DNA of 64,000 nucleotides from assembly GCF_029962835.1 (NCBI RefSeq), contig NC_080584.1, forward strand, positions 77,280,862 to 77,344,861, in the 5' to 3' direction. Below, piece after piece: positions 10,867 to 19,999 of this stretch (positions within the stretch are counted from its first letter, which is position 1; every line of letters starts with the position of its first letter). Position numbers and translations under genes: made by a program. Under the pieces are notes generated by a model, which was given only the letters and a program-made list of their open reading frames with translations, made no database searches and was not told where the DNA came from. The DNA is from Magnolia sinica (lineage: Eukaryota; Streptophyta; Magnoliopsida; Magnoliales; Magnoliaceae).

Positions 10867-12962
10867 CTAAGGATAGTAGACCTTGAGGTGTTCAGCGTTC
10901 CAAGGGTGAGGCAATGGTTGTCCGTTTAGGTCTTCTAGCCGATACGTTCCTGGTCGGATGGTGCCCGAGACGATATAGGGTCCTTCCCAATTGGGTCTCA
11001 GCGTACCCGACCCAAATTCCTTGGTGTTGGAAAATACTTTCCGGAGAACCATATCTCCCATTCGAAACCTTCTAATCTTAACTCGGGTATTGTAGAACCG
11101 AGCCACTTGTCGTTGTCGCGCCTCCGTGCCCAGCCGCGTCACTTCCCTTTGTTCGTCCAGAAGGTCGAGTCCGAGTGCAAGGAGTTCTTCATTCTCTTCT
11201 GCATTGAATGAGGTGATTCGAGCCGAAGGTAATCCGATTTCAACGGGAGTGACGGCTTCCGAGCCATAAGCTAGTGAAAACGGAGTCTCTCCTGTGGCTG
11301 TTCGAGCTGTAGTTCGGTAAGCCCAAAGAATTTTCGGGAGCTCTTCGGCCCATGCTCCTTTGGCCCGGCCAAGCTTGGTCCGAAGATGTTGCTTGATAAT
11401 CTTGTTAACCGCCTCAACTTGTCCGTTGGTTTGAGGATGATGAGGTGAAGAATAAACGTTTCTGATTCCGAGGTTGTCGCACATCTCGCGAAAGCTCCTA
11501 TTATCAAATTGTCTTCCATTGTCTGTAACAATGGTACGGGGTACTCCGAATCGGCAGATAATGTTTTTCCATACAAACTCGGTGATCTTCTGCTCGGTTA
11601 TTTTAGCTAATGGTTCTGCCTCGGCCCACTTCGTGAAATAGTCCACTGCTACCACAGCAAACTTGGTCTGACCTTTTCCCATAGGGAGAGGTCCTATGAT
11701 GTCGACGCCCCACTGTGCGAAAAGCCAGGGACCAGTCATCGGTATCAGTGCCTCGGGTGCTTGCCTCGGAATTGCCGCGAACCGTTGACATTTGTCGCAT
11801 TTTTGAACGAGCTTGCGAGCGTCATGTTGGATAGTGGGCCAGTAGTATCCCTGTCGTAGGACCTTGTAGGCGAGAGATCGCCTTCCAGAGTGGTTTCCGC
11901 AGATTCCTTCATGGATTTCATGTAATACATAGTTCGCCTCACTGGGTTTGAGGCACCGCAGCAACGGAGCGTAGTAGCCTTTCTTGTAAAGCGTTCCGTT
12001 GAGTATGGTGTAACGAGAGGCTCGGATCTTAACTCGTCGAGCCTCGGCACGATCTTTAGGCAGCTCTCCCTTGTCAAGGTAGTGGCGGATTGGATCGATC
12101 CAGGATGGTCCCGAGTCGATTGTGTTGACGGCCTCGCCAATTGGTTCATTTACACTCGGCTTGTCGACGTATTCGATAGGGACGGACCTGGGTATATCAT
12201 CTTCATCGGCGGAGGCGAGCTTTGCTAATAAATCGGCTCTGCTGTTTTCTGTACGAGGGATCCGAGTGATACGACAGAGCTGAAATCCATTGACAAGTTC
12301 TTTCGCTTTCTCTATGTATGCTCTTAATTGGTCTTTCCGTGTTTGGTATACACCGGTAACTTGATTAACAATCAACTGAGAGTCGTTGAAAACGCTTAGG
12401 TGCGTAACTCCCATACTAGCGGCGAGTCGGAGGCCGAGTAACAATGCTTCGTATTCTGCCGTATTGTTCGATGCTTGGAATCCAAGTCGTAAGGCATACT
12501 GTATATAGGTATTATCGGGGGTTTCCAGCACAACTGGCCTTCGAGTTGGAAGAACCGTCGACATACAGTTTCCATGGAATAGGGCAAGGGGGAGCGGTTG
12601 ATGTCGGAACTGCACCGTCCTTCGGCGTATCGTTTACTGAGAGTTCAGTCGGAGGCGTCCCCTCGGCGTTAAATCAGCTACGGCTTGCCCTTTGATTGCT
12701 GCCTTTGGTCTGTATTGAATATCAAACTCACTCAGCTCGATAGCCCATTTAGTGAGTCGGCCGGAAGCCTCTGGTTTCTGCAATACCTGGCGAAGCGGAA
12801 GATCGGTCATCACGATGATGGTATGGGCATGGAAATACGGCCTGAGTCGGCGAGAGGAAGTTACTAAAGCCAAGGCGACTTTTTCAAAGCTTGGGTATCT
12901 CGTTTCTGCCGGCAGTAACGCTTTGCTGACGTAATACACCGGCACTTGCTTTCCTCCGAATT
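10867..12962 (-). pseudogene. pol 3' part: RNase H, archaeal-type RNase H and integrase
   Basis: In reading order: the end of the Gypsy RNase H (YYVSKALLPAETRYPSFEK ... QAVAD), then a second, archaeal-type RNase H with LYVDGSS, NNTAEYEALL, FNDSQLIV and NSRADLLAKLA, then an integrase with an HHCC zinc module (H-x-H ... CDKCQRF), the DDE triad (GVDIIG, VTDNGRQF, GQVEAVNK) and a C-terminal GPY-type module ending at a TAA by 10867. No chromodomain is present. Two compensating frameshifts lie near 12670 (GATTTAACGCC lacks a T) and near 12535-12545, so the aRNH start is read in another frame for about 45 codons. Supports the Tat lineage. Confidence 0.85.
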
Positions 12963-13898
12963 CTCTATCAAAGCCGAGCTGACCGCTGCCTCGGATACTG
13001 TTAGGTAAAGGAGTAGGGACTCCCCTGACTCGGGTTTTGTTAAGAGAGGTGGAGAACCGAGATATGATTTTAACTGTTGGAACGCCGCTTCACATTCTTC
13101 CGTCCAACTCATCGTTTGCCTTCCTTTCAATTGTTTGAAGAAAGGGAGACATTTATCCGTGGCTCGGGACAGGAATCGATTAAGTGCTGCGACTCGTCCG
13201 GTCAACCTTTGGATGTCCTTAATGGTTTTGGAGGATTCCATATCAATCAAAGCCTTTATCTTCTCAGGGTTTGCCTCTATTCCTCGCTGACTGACCAAGA
13301 AACAGAAGAATTTTTCGGAGCCTACTCCAAAAGCACATTTACTTGGATTTAACTTCATCCGGAACTTCCGTAGGATTAGAAACATTTCTTCCAAATCATT
13401 CACATGATCTGCCGCGTGTATGCTTTTGACGAGCATGTCGTCAATGTATACTTCCATGGTTTGGCCTATAAGCCGAGCAAAGATTTTGTTAACTAACCTT
13501 TGATAAGTTGCGCCGGCATTCTTCAAACCAAATGGCATCACTCGGTAACAATAAAGGCCTTTGTCGGTGACAAAGGTAGTTTTTGATTTATCTGTTTGAT
13601 GCATTACAATTTGATTATACCCTGAATATGCATCCATGAAGCTAAGGAGCTCATGTCCGGCGGTACTGTCTACTAGCTGGTCTATCCTCGGAAGCGGAAA
13701 GCTATCCTTGGGGCAGGCTTTATTTAAGTCGGTATAGTCAATACAGACTCGCCACTTCCCGTTGGATTTCTTTACAAGCACGACATTCGCGACCCACTCT
13801 GGATAGTGTATTTCTTCTATGAAATTAGCCTGGAGGAGTTTGTTGACTTCTTCTTCAATGATGGCGTATCGTTCAGGGCCGAGCGGTCGTCGCTTCTA
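12963..13898 (-). pseudogene. pol reverse transcriptase domain, entered through an in-frame TAG
   Basis: Same frame as gag-protease. It opens with a TAG at 13896-13898 in the motif RPIR-stop-KRRPL, where related elements carry Gln. RT landmarks follow: WRVCIDYTDLNKACPKDSFP, SFMDAYSGYNQI, MPFGLKNAGATYQRLV, the catalytic YIDDM (about 13434-13449) and LNPSKCAFGV. A 1-bp deletion near 12963-12969 shifts the frame before the RNase H (SALI then REFGGKQV). Translation by readthrough of the TAG cannot be excluded but the context is not a known leaky one. Confidence 0.85.
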
Positions 13899-16342
13899 TC
13901 GGATCGGTCGATACGACGGATCGACGTTGAGTCGGTGAGTCGCCACAGAGGGGTCGATCCCGGGCATATCTTCATGACTCCAGGCAAATACGTCGGCGTA
14001 CCTACGGAGCAGGGCTATCAGCTTTTCTTTCAAAGGGGACTGCAGAGACGAGCCAATTCGTACCGTCTTGGGTCCATCTGTCTCGACCAAGGGGACCGAG
14101 ACAAGATCTTCGACCGGCTGTCCTCGTTCATAATTCTCGCCCCGAGGGTCCAATGATTCGATCGTTAATATGTTGGTCAGACTTTTGTCGGCGGCTCCTT
14201 TTACAGCTATCATGTAACATCGCCTCGCATCTTGCTGGTCTCCTTTGACAATTTCGACTCCCGACTCGGTCGGAAATTTCATTAAAAAATGGTATGTGGA
14301 TACCACGGCCTGGAGGAGACTCAATGAAGGTCGGCCGAGTATTGCGTTGTATACTGAGGGTTGATCGACGACCAGGAAGTCAATCATCATCGTCGTCTGA
14401 TGTGGGGCACTACCAGCAGTGAGTGGTAACGATACAATCCCTTCGGGCAGTACCTGTCCTCCCGAAAAACCGATCAACGGGGTCCGAACTGGGCGTAGTG
14501 TGGACCGTTCGATCCCTATTTTGTCGAACGCCTGGGTAAATAACACGTCTGCAGATGATCCCGTATCGACGAGTATCCGAAATACTTTTCGGTTAGCGAT
14601 AGTCAGGGTGATAATCAAAGCGTCATCGTGGGGGTGATAGATGCCTCGGGCATCTTCCTCTGTGAACGAGATGCAATATCTTTCTCTTTTCTTCTCCTTT
14701 GGTGGCCGATCTATAATCATAAGCTCGGATTGAGGCTGACTAAGTTTTCTTGCATGATTCTTTCGTGCATTGTTTGAGTCGCCCCCACCTTGTGGACCGC
14801 CGATAATCGTCCGGATTTCTTCCATAGGCTGACTCTCGGTCGGGCGTGCCTCAGCTGCCCCAGCTTTAACCATATGTTCTCTGAGTCGGCCGTCTTTTAT
14901 GAGTCGTTCGATCTCTTCTTTTAGGTGACGGCATTCACTTGTGTTATGCCCGTGATCACGGTGATAATGGCAGTATTTATCCTTGTCCCGCCGATTAGGA
15001 TTACTCCTGAGCTTACTGGGCCAGTTGACAAAGCCTTCGTTTTTTATTTCCATCAATACCTCTTCCCGAGTCTTGTTCAGGGGAGTATATGTGGAAAATC
15101 TTCGATCCGGCCGTTTGCCTGACCTTCGCTCATCACGCGCTTGATCATCCTTGCGTTTCCTTCCTCCGGCCGAGTCGGCTTCCTTTTTGGCCGACTCTTT
15201 GGCCAAAGTTTTAGTTTCACGCAGGATTCGCGTTTCTTCGGCGTTTGCATACTTATCCGACCGTGCCATAAATTCTGCCAGAGTATCGGGCGGAGTTTTG
15301 TCTAGAGATGCCAGGAATGGCTTATCTCTAACTCCTTGCATGAGCGCATTGAGAGCCGTTTCTTCTGAATGTTTTCGAACCTGAAGGGATTCGAAATTAA
15401 AACGCTTGATATAATCTTTCAGTAGCTCTCCCTGCTTTTGAACTACGTTGTTCAGATGTGCAGGGGGCTTCAATTTCTTCTTTCCGCCGATGAAGTTGGT
15501 GAGGAAGGCGTCGCTCAGCTCAGCGAACGAACTGATGGACTTTGGTTTCAACTGTTTGAACCACAGTCGAGCTACATCGGTCAATGTAAGAGAAAAGGCC
15601 CGACACATTACTGCATCCGAGGCATCGTGGAGCTCCATATAGGTTCTGAAGCATTCAATATGCTCGGTCGGGTCGGTCTTGCCGGTGAAAGGAGTGATTT
15701 GAGGTAATCGAAACCTCTCGGGCAACCGGGCCTTCAGTACCGAGTCCACAAAGGGGGACACCTTCGCTTCGGACCCAGTTGAATATACATTCCGGCCGTG
15801 CTTTATGTCCGCCATCTCTTTCGCCATCTCTTCCCGCACTTCTCTTTTAAAATTTTGAATATCGGCTTTCCAAGGTTCACTGCTCTCTGCCGTGCCTTCC
15901 ATGGATGGGCGATTGCGCCTTCTTCGCTCTATCTCGTGCCGAAGATCAGTCGGGGGTAGGGAAGCGTTGGCTGACTGCGCTGGAGATGGTTCTGATCCGC
16001 CTTGGGGTTGGCTCGGCCGGAAAGACTGCGGCGCGGAAGGTTGAGGATCAACCGCCGTAGTTGGTACGTGCGCTGTCTCCCCTTGAGGATGCGGGAGCGG
16101 CTGCATTTGTTGCTGATACATTCGTTCCAGCATCTGCTTATCATATTCATATTAGACCGGATTTCTTGAACCTCCTTATCCAACCGTCCATCGTCGCGAC
16201 CCCGCTGATTGTTGTTTGTCCTGGTCGCTCCTCCGTGGCGGTTGTTAGGTGGGTTCTGGGCTGCGGGGACCGCGACTGGACCCACCGGCCCTTTAATCTC
16301 ATTCAAATCTTCCTCTGGGACCGTCCTTCTAGTCATTACCAT
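13899..16342 (-). pseudogene. gag-protease ORF of the Retand-like element, frameshifted near its start
   Basis: The likely start is ATG at 16342 (or 16336), about 60 bp after the 5' LTR, in the frame encoding VMTRRTVPEEDLNEIKG. A frameshift near 16130-16150 moves into the main frame (KQMLERMYQQQ). The gag core follows (LPERFRLPQITPFTGKTDP, LWFKQLKPKSISSF, LLKDYIKRFN), then a CCHC-like knuckle (CHYHRDHGHNTSEC) and an aspartic protease with ILVDTGSSADVL (DTGSS at about 14553-14570). The main frame stays open for 745 codons to the TAG at 13896. Gag packages the RNA; the protease would cut the polyprotein. Confidence 0.85.
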
Positions 16343-16384
16343 TGAAATCAATATAGAGATATGAGATGGCTTTTTTGTACGGTT

Positions 16385-16403
16385 CCCACAGACGGCGCCA
16401 AGC
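16385..16403 (-). other. Primer binding site of the Retand-like element
   Basis: Read on the - strand, the bases after the 5' LTR are GCTTGGCGCCGTCTGTGG. TGGCGCC is complementary to a tRNA 3' end GGCGCCA. Two bases (GC) separate LTR and PBS. Plant tRNA-Asp ends in GGCGCCA, but the downstream bases differ from that tRNA as I remember it, so the primer is left open. Confidence 0.75.
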
Positions 16404-16945
16404 TGTTGATGCAAATATCCGGTTCGTCCTCTTAGACCTTCGTATACCTGCACAGAGAGAGGACAAAGGAGACCCTGGCTTGAGCAGGGGACCCTCCGAT
16501 GCCAAAGTCAGGCCTGGATTCTGGGTCTAAGTGTATTGAGGAGTTTTTAGAGAGAATTCTTTTCGTACCTTTCAAGGTGACCGGGGTCCCTCTTTTATAG
16601 CTGCTGGGGCATTTAATCGCACGAGGATTCTCTTCCTGATATTGTGCGCGGGATCTTCTCCTGGTATCACGGAGATAGGATCGTGCCCATCTCGAGCCTT
16701 CATCCGATCCCGTGAGCTTCGGGGTTGGAGATCTTATCCCAAGATATCCGGGATGAGGCTTGATCTTGCGATGGTCGATTCTGGTAAGGTGGTCCGCCCG
16801 ACGCATGCCCGGAATGCTGATGAGTCGTCCGAACCGATTCAACCTTTGTCTCGGTTTAGCGAATCATGCCTCGGATTTGACACATCCTTTGGTGACCCGA
16901 GGCATTAAGTCCGAGTCTGCGGACTTGTAATTTTTGTTCCCAACA
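16404..16945 (-). repeat. 5' LTR of the Retand-like element (right copy)
   Basis: Same length and ends as 7363-7904. The minus-strand TATA box CTATAAAAG at 16592-16600 would drive gag-pol transcription. Differences from the left LTR include TCTGG/TCCGG, GCACGG/GCGCGG, GGTCGG/GGTTGG and CCGACT/CCGATT. Confidence 0.93.
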
Positions 16946-16950
16946 ATAGC

Positions 16951-18235
16951 CACTGTTAAAAACTAAAATCAGGAGCGAACATACACACCTAGGCCAGAGA
17001 GCATCGTATGCGACCTAAGAAAAGAGTTTTTTTTTTTTTTTTTTGTAATTTTCACATGGTACAGGTGGGGCCAACCTTCTGGTCATCTACCGCATGGGGC
17101 CCACCATGGGATGGCCTTGCAGTAGCATCTTCGTCGTACACTGATTCCAGCCATATAATCGACGGCCTGCTAATGGTCACAGCCCCGCAGTAGGATCATT
17201 CCTGGGATGACAATTTTTTGGGTGTCCCCACCAAACGATGGGGCCCACTGATGTGATCGGTTTGGATCATCAAAATATGAGAAGAAGGGCACGGTTTGTT
17301 GGAAAATTGATCCATTGAGTCAGCTCGATGCACTTGCAATACTAGTCCATGAAGCTCATCTGATCAATGACACGTGAATCTAGGCCGTTCATGTAGAGTA
17401 CTGTCCCATCTGTCCCATCACAGATGGGACACGTGGCAAAAATCTCACTAATCAAACGTTGGTTGAAACATGCCTCCAAACTTCAACACATTCATAGATG
17501 GTTGGGATCTCTTCTGCTTTGATGTAGGCCATCGAAATGGGGCCCACTAAACGAACAGTTTGGATCTCCAAATGGTGGAACTCAAGGGCTAGCCTCTATA
17601 GACGACTGTGAGTCAGCTTGTTCTGGTCAGGTCATGATCGGCACGAGTCCAACTCAATAAAACACAAGGTTGGGTACAAGCCCTTGTCGGACCCCTAGCC
17701 CATCAAGCCCAACTGGGCCTAGTGGACCAAAAAGCATCTACAGATTCAGCACATATGCTCAGATAGGGACATCTCCTTCGATGTTACATGTACTAGCGGG
17801 ACCCATTAGATGAGCGGTCTAGATTATCTATAAGTGGAACAAAGGGCATTCCACTCGGACCAGCTTCTGATTGGGCTTGAATCTATTAACATGGACCACA
17901 GGCCGTGCTTGGGCAGGGAATGTATGGCCTAATAGATTTGGGTCCGGCTTGGGCTCATGTCTTTTTAGCCCGTCCTGGCCTAGCCTTACCTAACGTGTAT
18001 ATATATGTGTGATATCCTACGCATATATGTTCCTAACATCCGTTAGGCAATATGCACATCTTGACCGTTGGTTTTCATTTTCTTAAATGTCTATTTCTTA
18101 TGCATGTGGGACCCAGATGAACAGATGGATTAGGAACATTTTACCTATGGAGACAGGGATTTGATCTTTAAAAAAAAATTAATTTTTTTTAATTTTTTAA
18201 TTATTATTATTATTATTATTTTTTTTAAGGCTGGG
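16951..18235. repeat. Repeat-rich intergenic DNA with three diverged 'GGGCCCACTRRACGA' units
   Basis: Three related stretches near 17237, 17536 and 17799 share GGG(C/A)CC(A)CT-A--GA-C-GT(T/C)TGGAT(C/T) followed by a G-G-ACT/AA-GGGC string, spaced about 300 and 260 bp apart. They look like remnants of a duplicated or tandem repeat. 18195-18226 is a TTA/TAT-rich microsatellite. No gene seen. Confidence 0.45.
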
Positions 18236-18244
18236 CCATTTGGG

Positions 18245-18742
18245 AGTAATTGGATTGCGTACTGGGTTACTCATTACATAAGCGTACTAAGTAAACTCTG
18301 TTGGGCCCACCGTGAATGTATATGGTTTATCCATGCCGTCCATCCATTTTCCAGCTCATTTTAGGGGTGGAGCTTAAAATTGAAGCATATCTAAAGCTCA
18401 AGTAGACCACACCACACGAAACAGTGGGAATAATGACTTCCACCGTTGAAACCTTCCTAGGGCCCACAGTGATGTTTATTTGTCATCCAACTTGTTCATA
18501 AGATCACACAGACATGGATGAAGGGAAAATGCAAATATCAGCTTGATTGAAAACTTCCGTGGTCCCCAAGAATTTTTCAACAGTAGGAGTTCATTTCACA
18601 CTCTTTCTTGTGGAGTGGTCCATTTGAGCTCTGGATATGCTTCATTTTTGGTCTCAAGTCGTAAAATTATCTAATAAAATGGATGGACGGAGTGGATAAA
18701 ATACATAAATCACGGTGGGTCCACTCAGTACGCAATCCACTT
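18245..18742. mobile_element. Foldback MITE, complete copy with 9-bp TSD (Mutator-like)
   Basis: The ends are inverted copies: GGATTGCGTACTG near 18252 and CAGTACGCAATCC near 18726. Flanking direct repeats CCATTTGGG (18236-18244 and 18743-18751) form a perfect 9-bp TSD, typical of Mutator-like elements. Inside, a long inverted repeat (GGGCCCACC ... CCATCCATTTT ... AAGCTCAAGTRGACCACACC) makes arms of roughly 190 bp around a loop containing TTTATTTGTCATCCAACTTG. No ORF, so non-autonomous. Confidence 0.8.
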
Positions 18743-18751
18743 CCATTTGGG

Positions 18752-19262
18752 CCGGACCCGTTTATAATCGGGCTTCAAGCCCAAACCACTGGCCCCTATT
18801 ACAGCTCAGGAGCCCATGCACACCGGGAAAATACCATGGCTAGATGAGGGTGAATCCCCGGATGGCTGTCCAACCGGGTTGACTCTGACCTGGTCTGAGT
18901 TGCATGGTTTTAACTCGGATGAGCCTTACGTGACTCATCCGAGTTGACTTAGACTCAGTCGGACCAATCTTGTAAATTCGATAGCACAAGTCACACCAGT
19001 CACTACCGAGTTGGGCGAGTCGGGGTGATTCAGCTCGATGGCCTGACGGTAGCGAGTCACGATTTGACTCAGAGTCGAAGAGGTTGAGCTGACTCACCGA
19101 CTCTTTTAACTAGCGGGCTTGCACAAGTTGCACGGGTCTCTTCGGTCTAAGAACCATGGCAGGTACCCGAAACCCGACAGGCCAGTCCAGACTGATGCCG
19201 CCTCAGTCTTAGCACGTGCGGAGTCGATGGAAGGGGAGGATGTCTCCGAGGGGAGCGGATTA
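18752..19262. other. Intergenic with GACTCGG/GAGTTGACT-type diverged repeat
   Basis: Dense CTCGGATGAGTC, GAGTTGACTC and CGAGTTGGGCGAGTC motifs (about 18880-19100) recur at 39120-39570, 42420-42540, 48790-48940 and 58900-59340, so this is a dispersed repeat of unknown class. No gene recognised. Confidence 0.4.
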
Positions 19263-19742
19263 GGTGTTACCCGGGTAACATCTTAGTGAGTTTTAACCTT
19301 TCCGTGTGGGGCCTACCATGATAATTTATTTTGATATCCACGCCGTCCATCCGGTTTTTCAGCTCATTTTAGAACGTTATTAAAACCATTAAGTAGGTTC
19401 GAATCTCTGATGGACCACACCAATGGAAATTTTGATGAATGACAATTTAAAACTTTTTGAAGTTTTGGATCAAGTTGATCTATTTAGTTTACATTAATCC
19501 TGATTTTTTGACCTTATCAACAGGTTGGATGGAAAATAAACATTACAGATCTGATTACGGCGGGCCCTGGGAAGTTTTGAATAGTGGACGTTCAATCACC
19601 ACTTTTTCCTATGGTGTGGTCCACATGAGATTTGGATTTGCTTAATTTTTGGAACCACTAACTAAAATGGACGGTAAAAACGGATGGAAGGCGTGGATAT
19701 ATAAGAAATCATCAAGGTGAGCCCCGCGGTAATAGTAACACC
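19263..19742. mobile_element. Foldback MITE copy immediately upstream of TSK
   Basis: Diverged copy of the same foldback core (CCACGCCGTCCATCCGG ... TGGATGGAAAATAAACATTAC ... GGAAGGCGTGGATAT), with outer inverted ends GGTGTTAC (19263-19270) and GTAACACC (19735-19742). No clear TSD. Its right end is 257 bp from the TSK start codon, so it limits or forms part of the distal promoter. Confidence 0.65.
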
Positions 19743-19847
19743 CACACGTGTGCCTCTGTGAGGATGGGCTGCGCTCCACGCGCGCGTGGAATTAGCAGAC
19801 ATCATCTAAAGCTCACCCGCCCCAGAACTCCCAAAATTCAAAACCTA

Positions 19848-19857
19848 GCGCGGGAAA
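19848..19857 (+). promoter_or_regulatory. E2F-type site in the TSK promoter/leader
   Basis: GCGCGGGAAA is the reverse complement of TTTCCCGCGC, a perfect match to the E2F consensus TTTSSCGC plus flanks. It lies 143 bp upstream of the TSK ATG, in the short stretch between the MITE and the gene. E2F sites drive G1/S expression of plant replication genes, and TSK transcript is reported to peak around G1/S, so this is a plausible functional element. Confidence 0.65.
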
Positions 19858-19999
19858 TCGAAACAAATCTCTGAAGAGAAAACTCCTCTTTTTTAACAAA
19901 ATACCCCAAAATCTATCAGTTTTTGCAAAAGAGAAGGACAGGAAAGAAAGAAAAACCCCTAGAAAACCCCAACCTTTCTTCCATCAAAACCCTAGAGAG

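Larger units (their letters stand above)
7363..16945 (-). mobile_element. Tat/Retand-like Ty3/Gypsy LTR retrotransposon, 9.58 kb, nearly complete
   Basis: Two 542-bp LTRs bound an 8.5 kb interior, and the 5-bp target duplication ATAGC is perfect (7358-7362 and 16946-16950). The element reads on the - strand in the order 5' LTR (16404-16945), PBS, gag, protease, RT, RNase H, archaeal-type RNase H, integrase, an opposite-strand ORF, PPT, 3' LTR (7363-7904). A second RNase H plus an antisense ORF between pol and the 3' LTR are hallmarks of Tat-lineage elements such as Retand. LTRs differ at 7 of 542 positions by hand alignment (6 transitions), so the insertion is young. At least four frameshifts and several nonsense codons make it non-autonomous as assembled. 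Confidence 0.93.
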
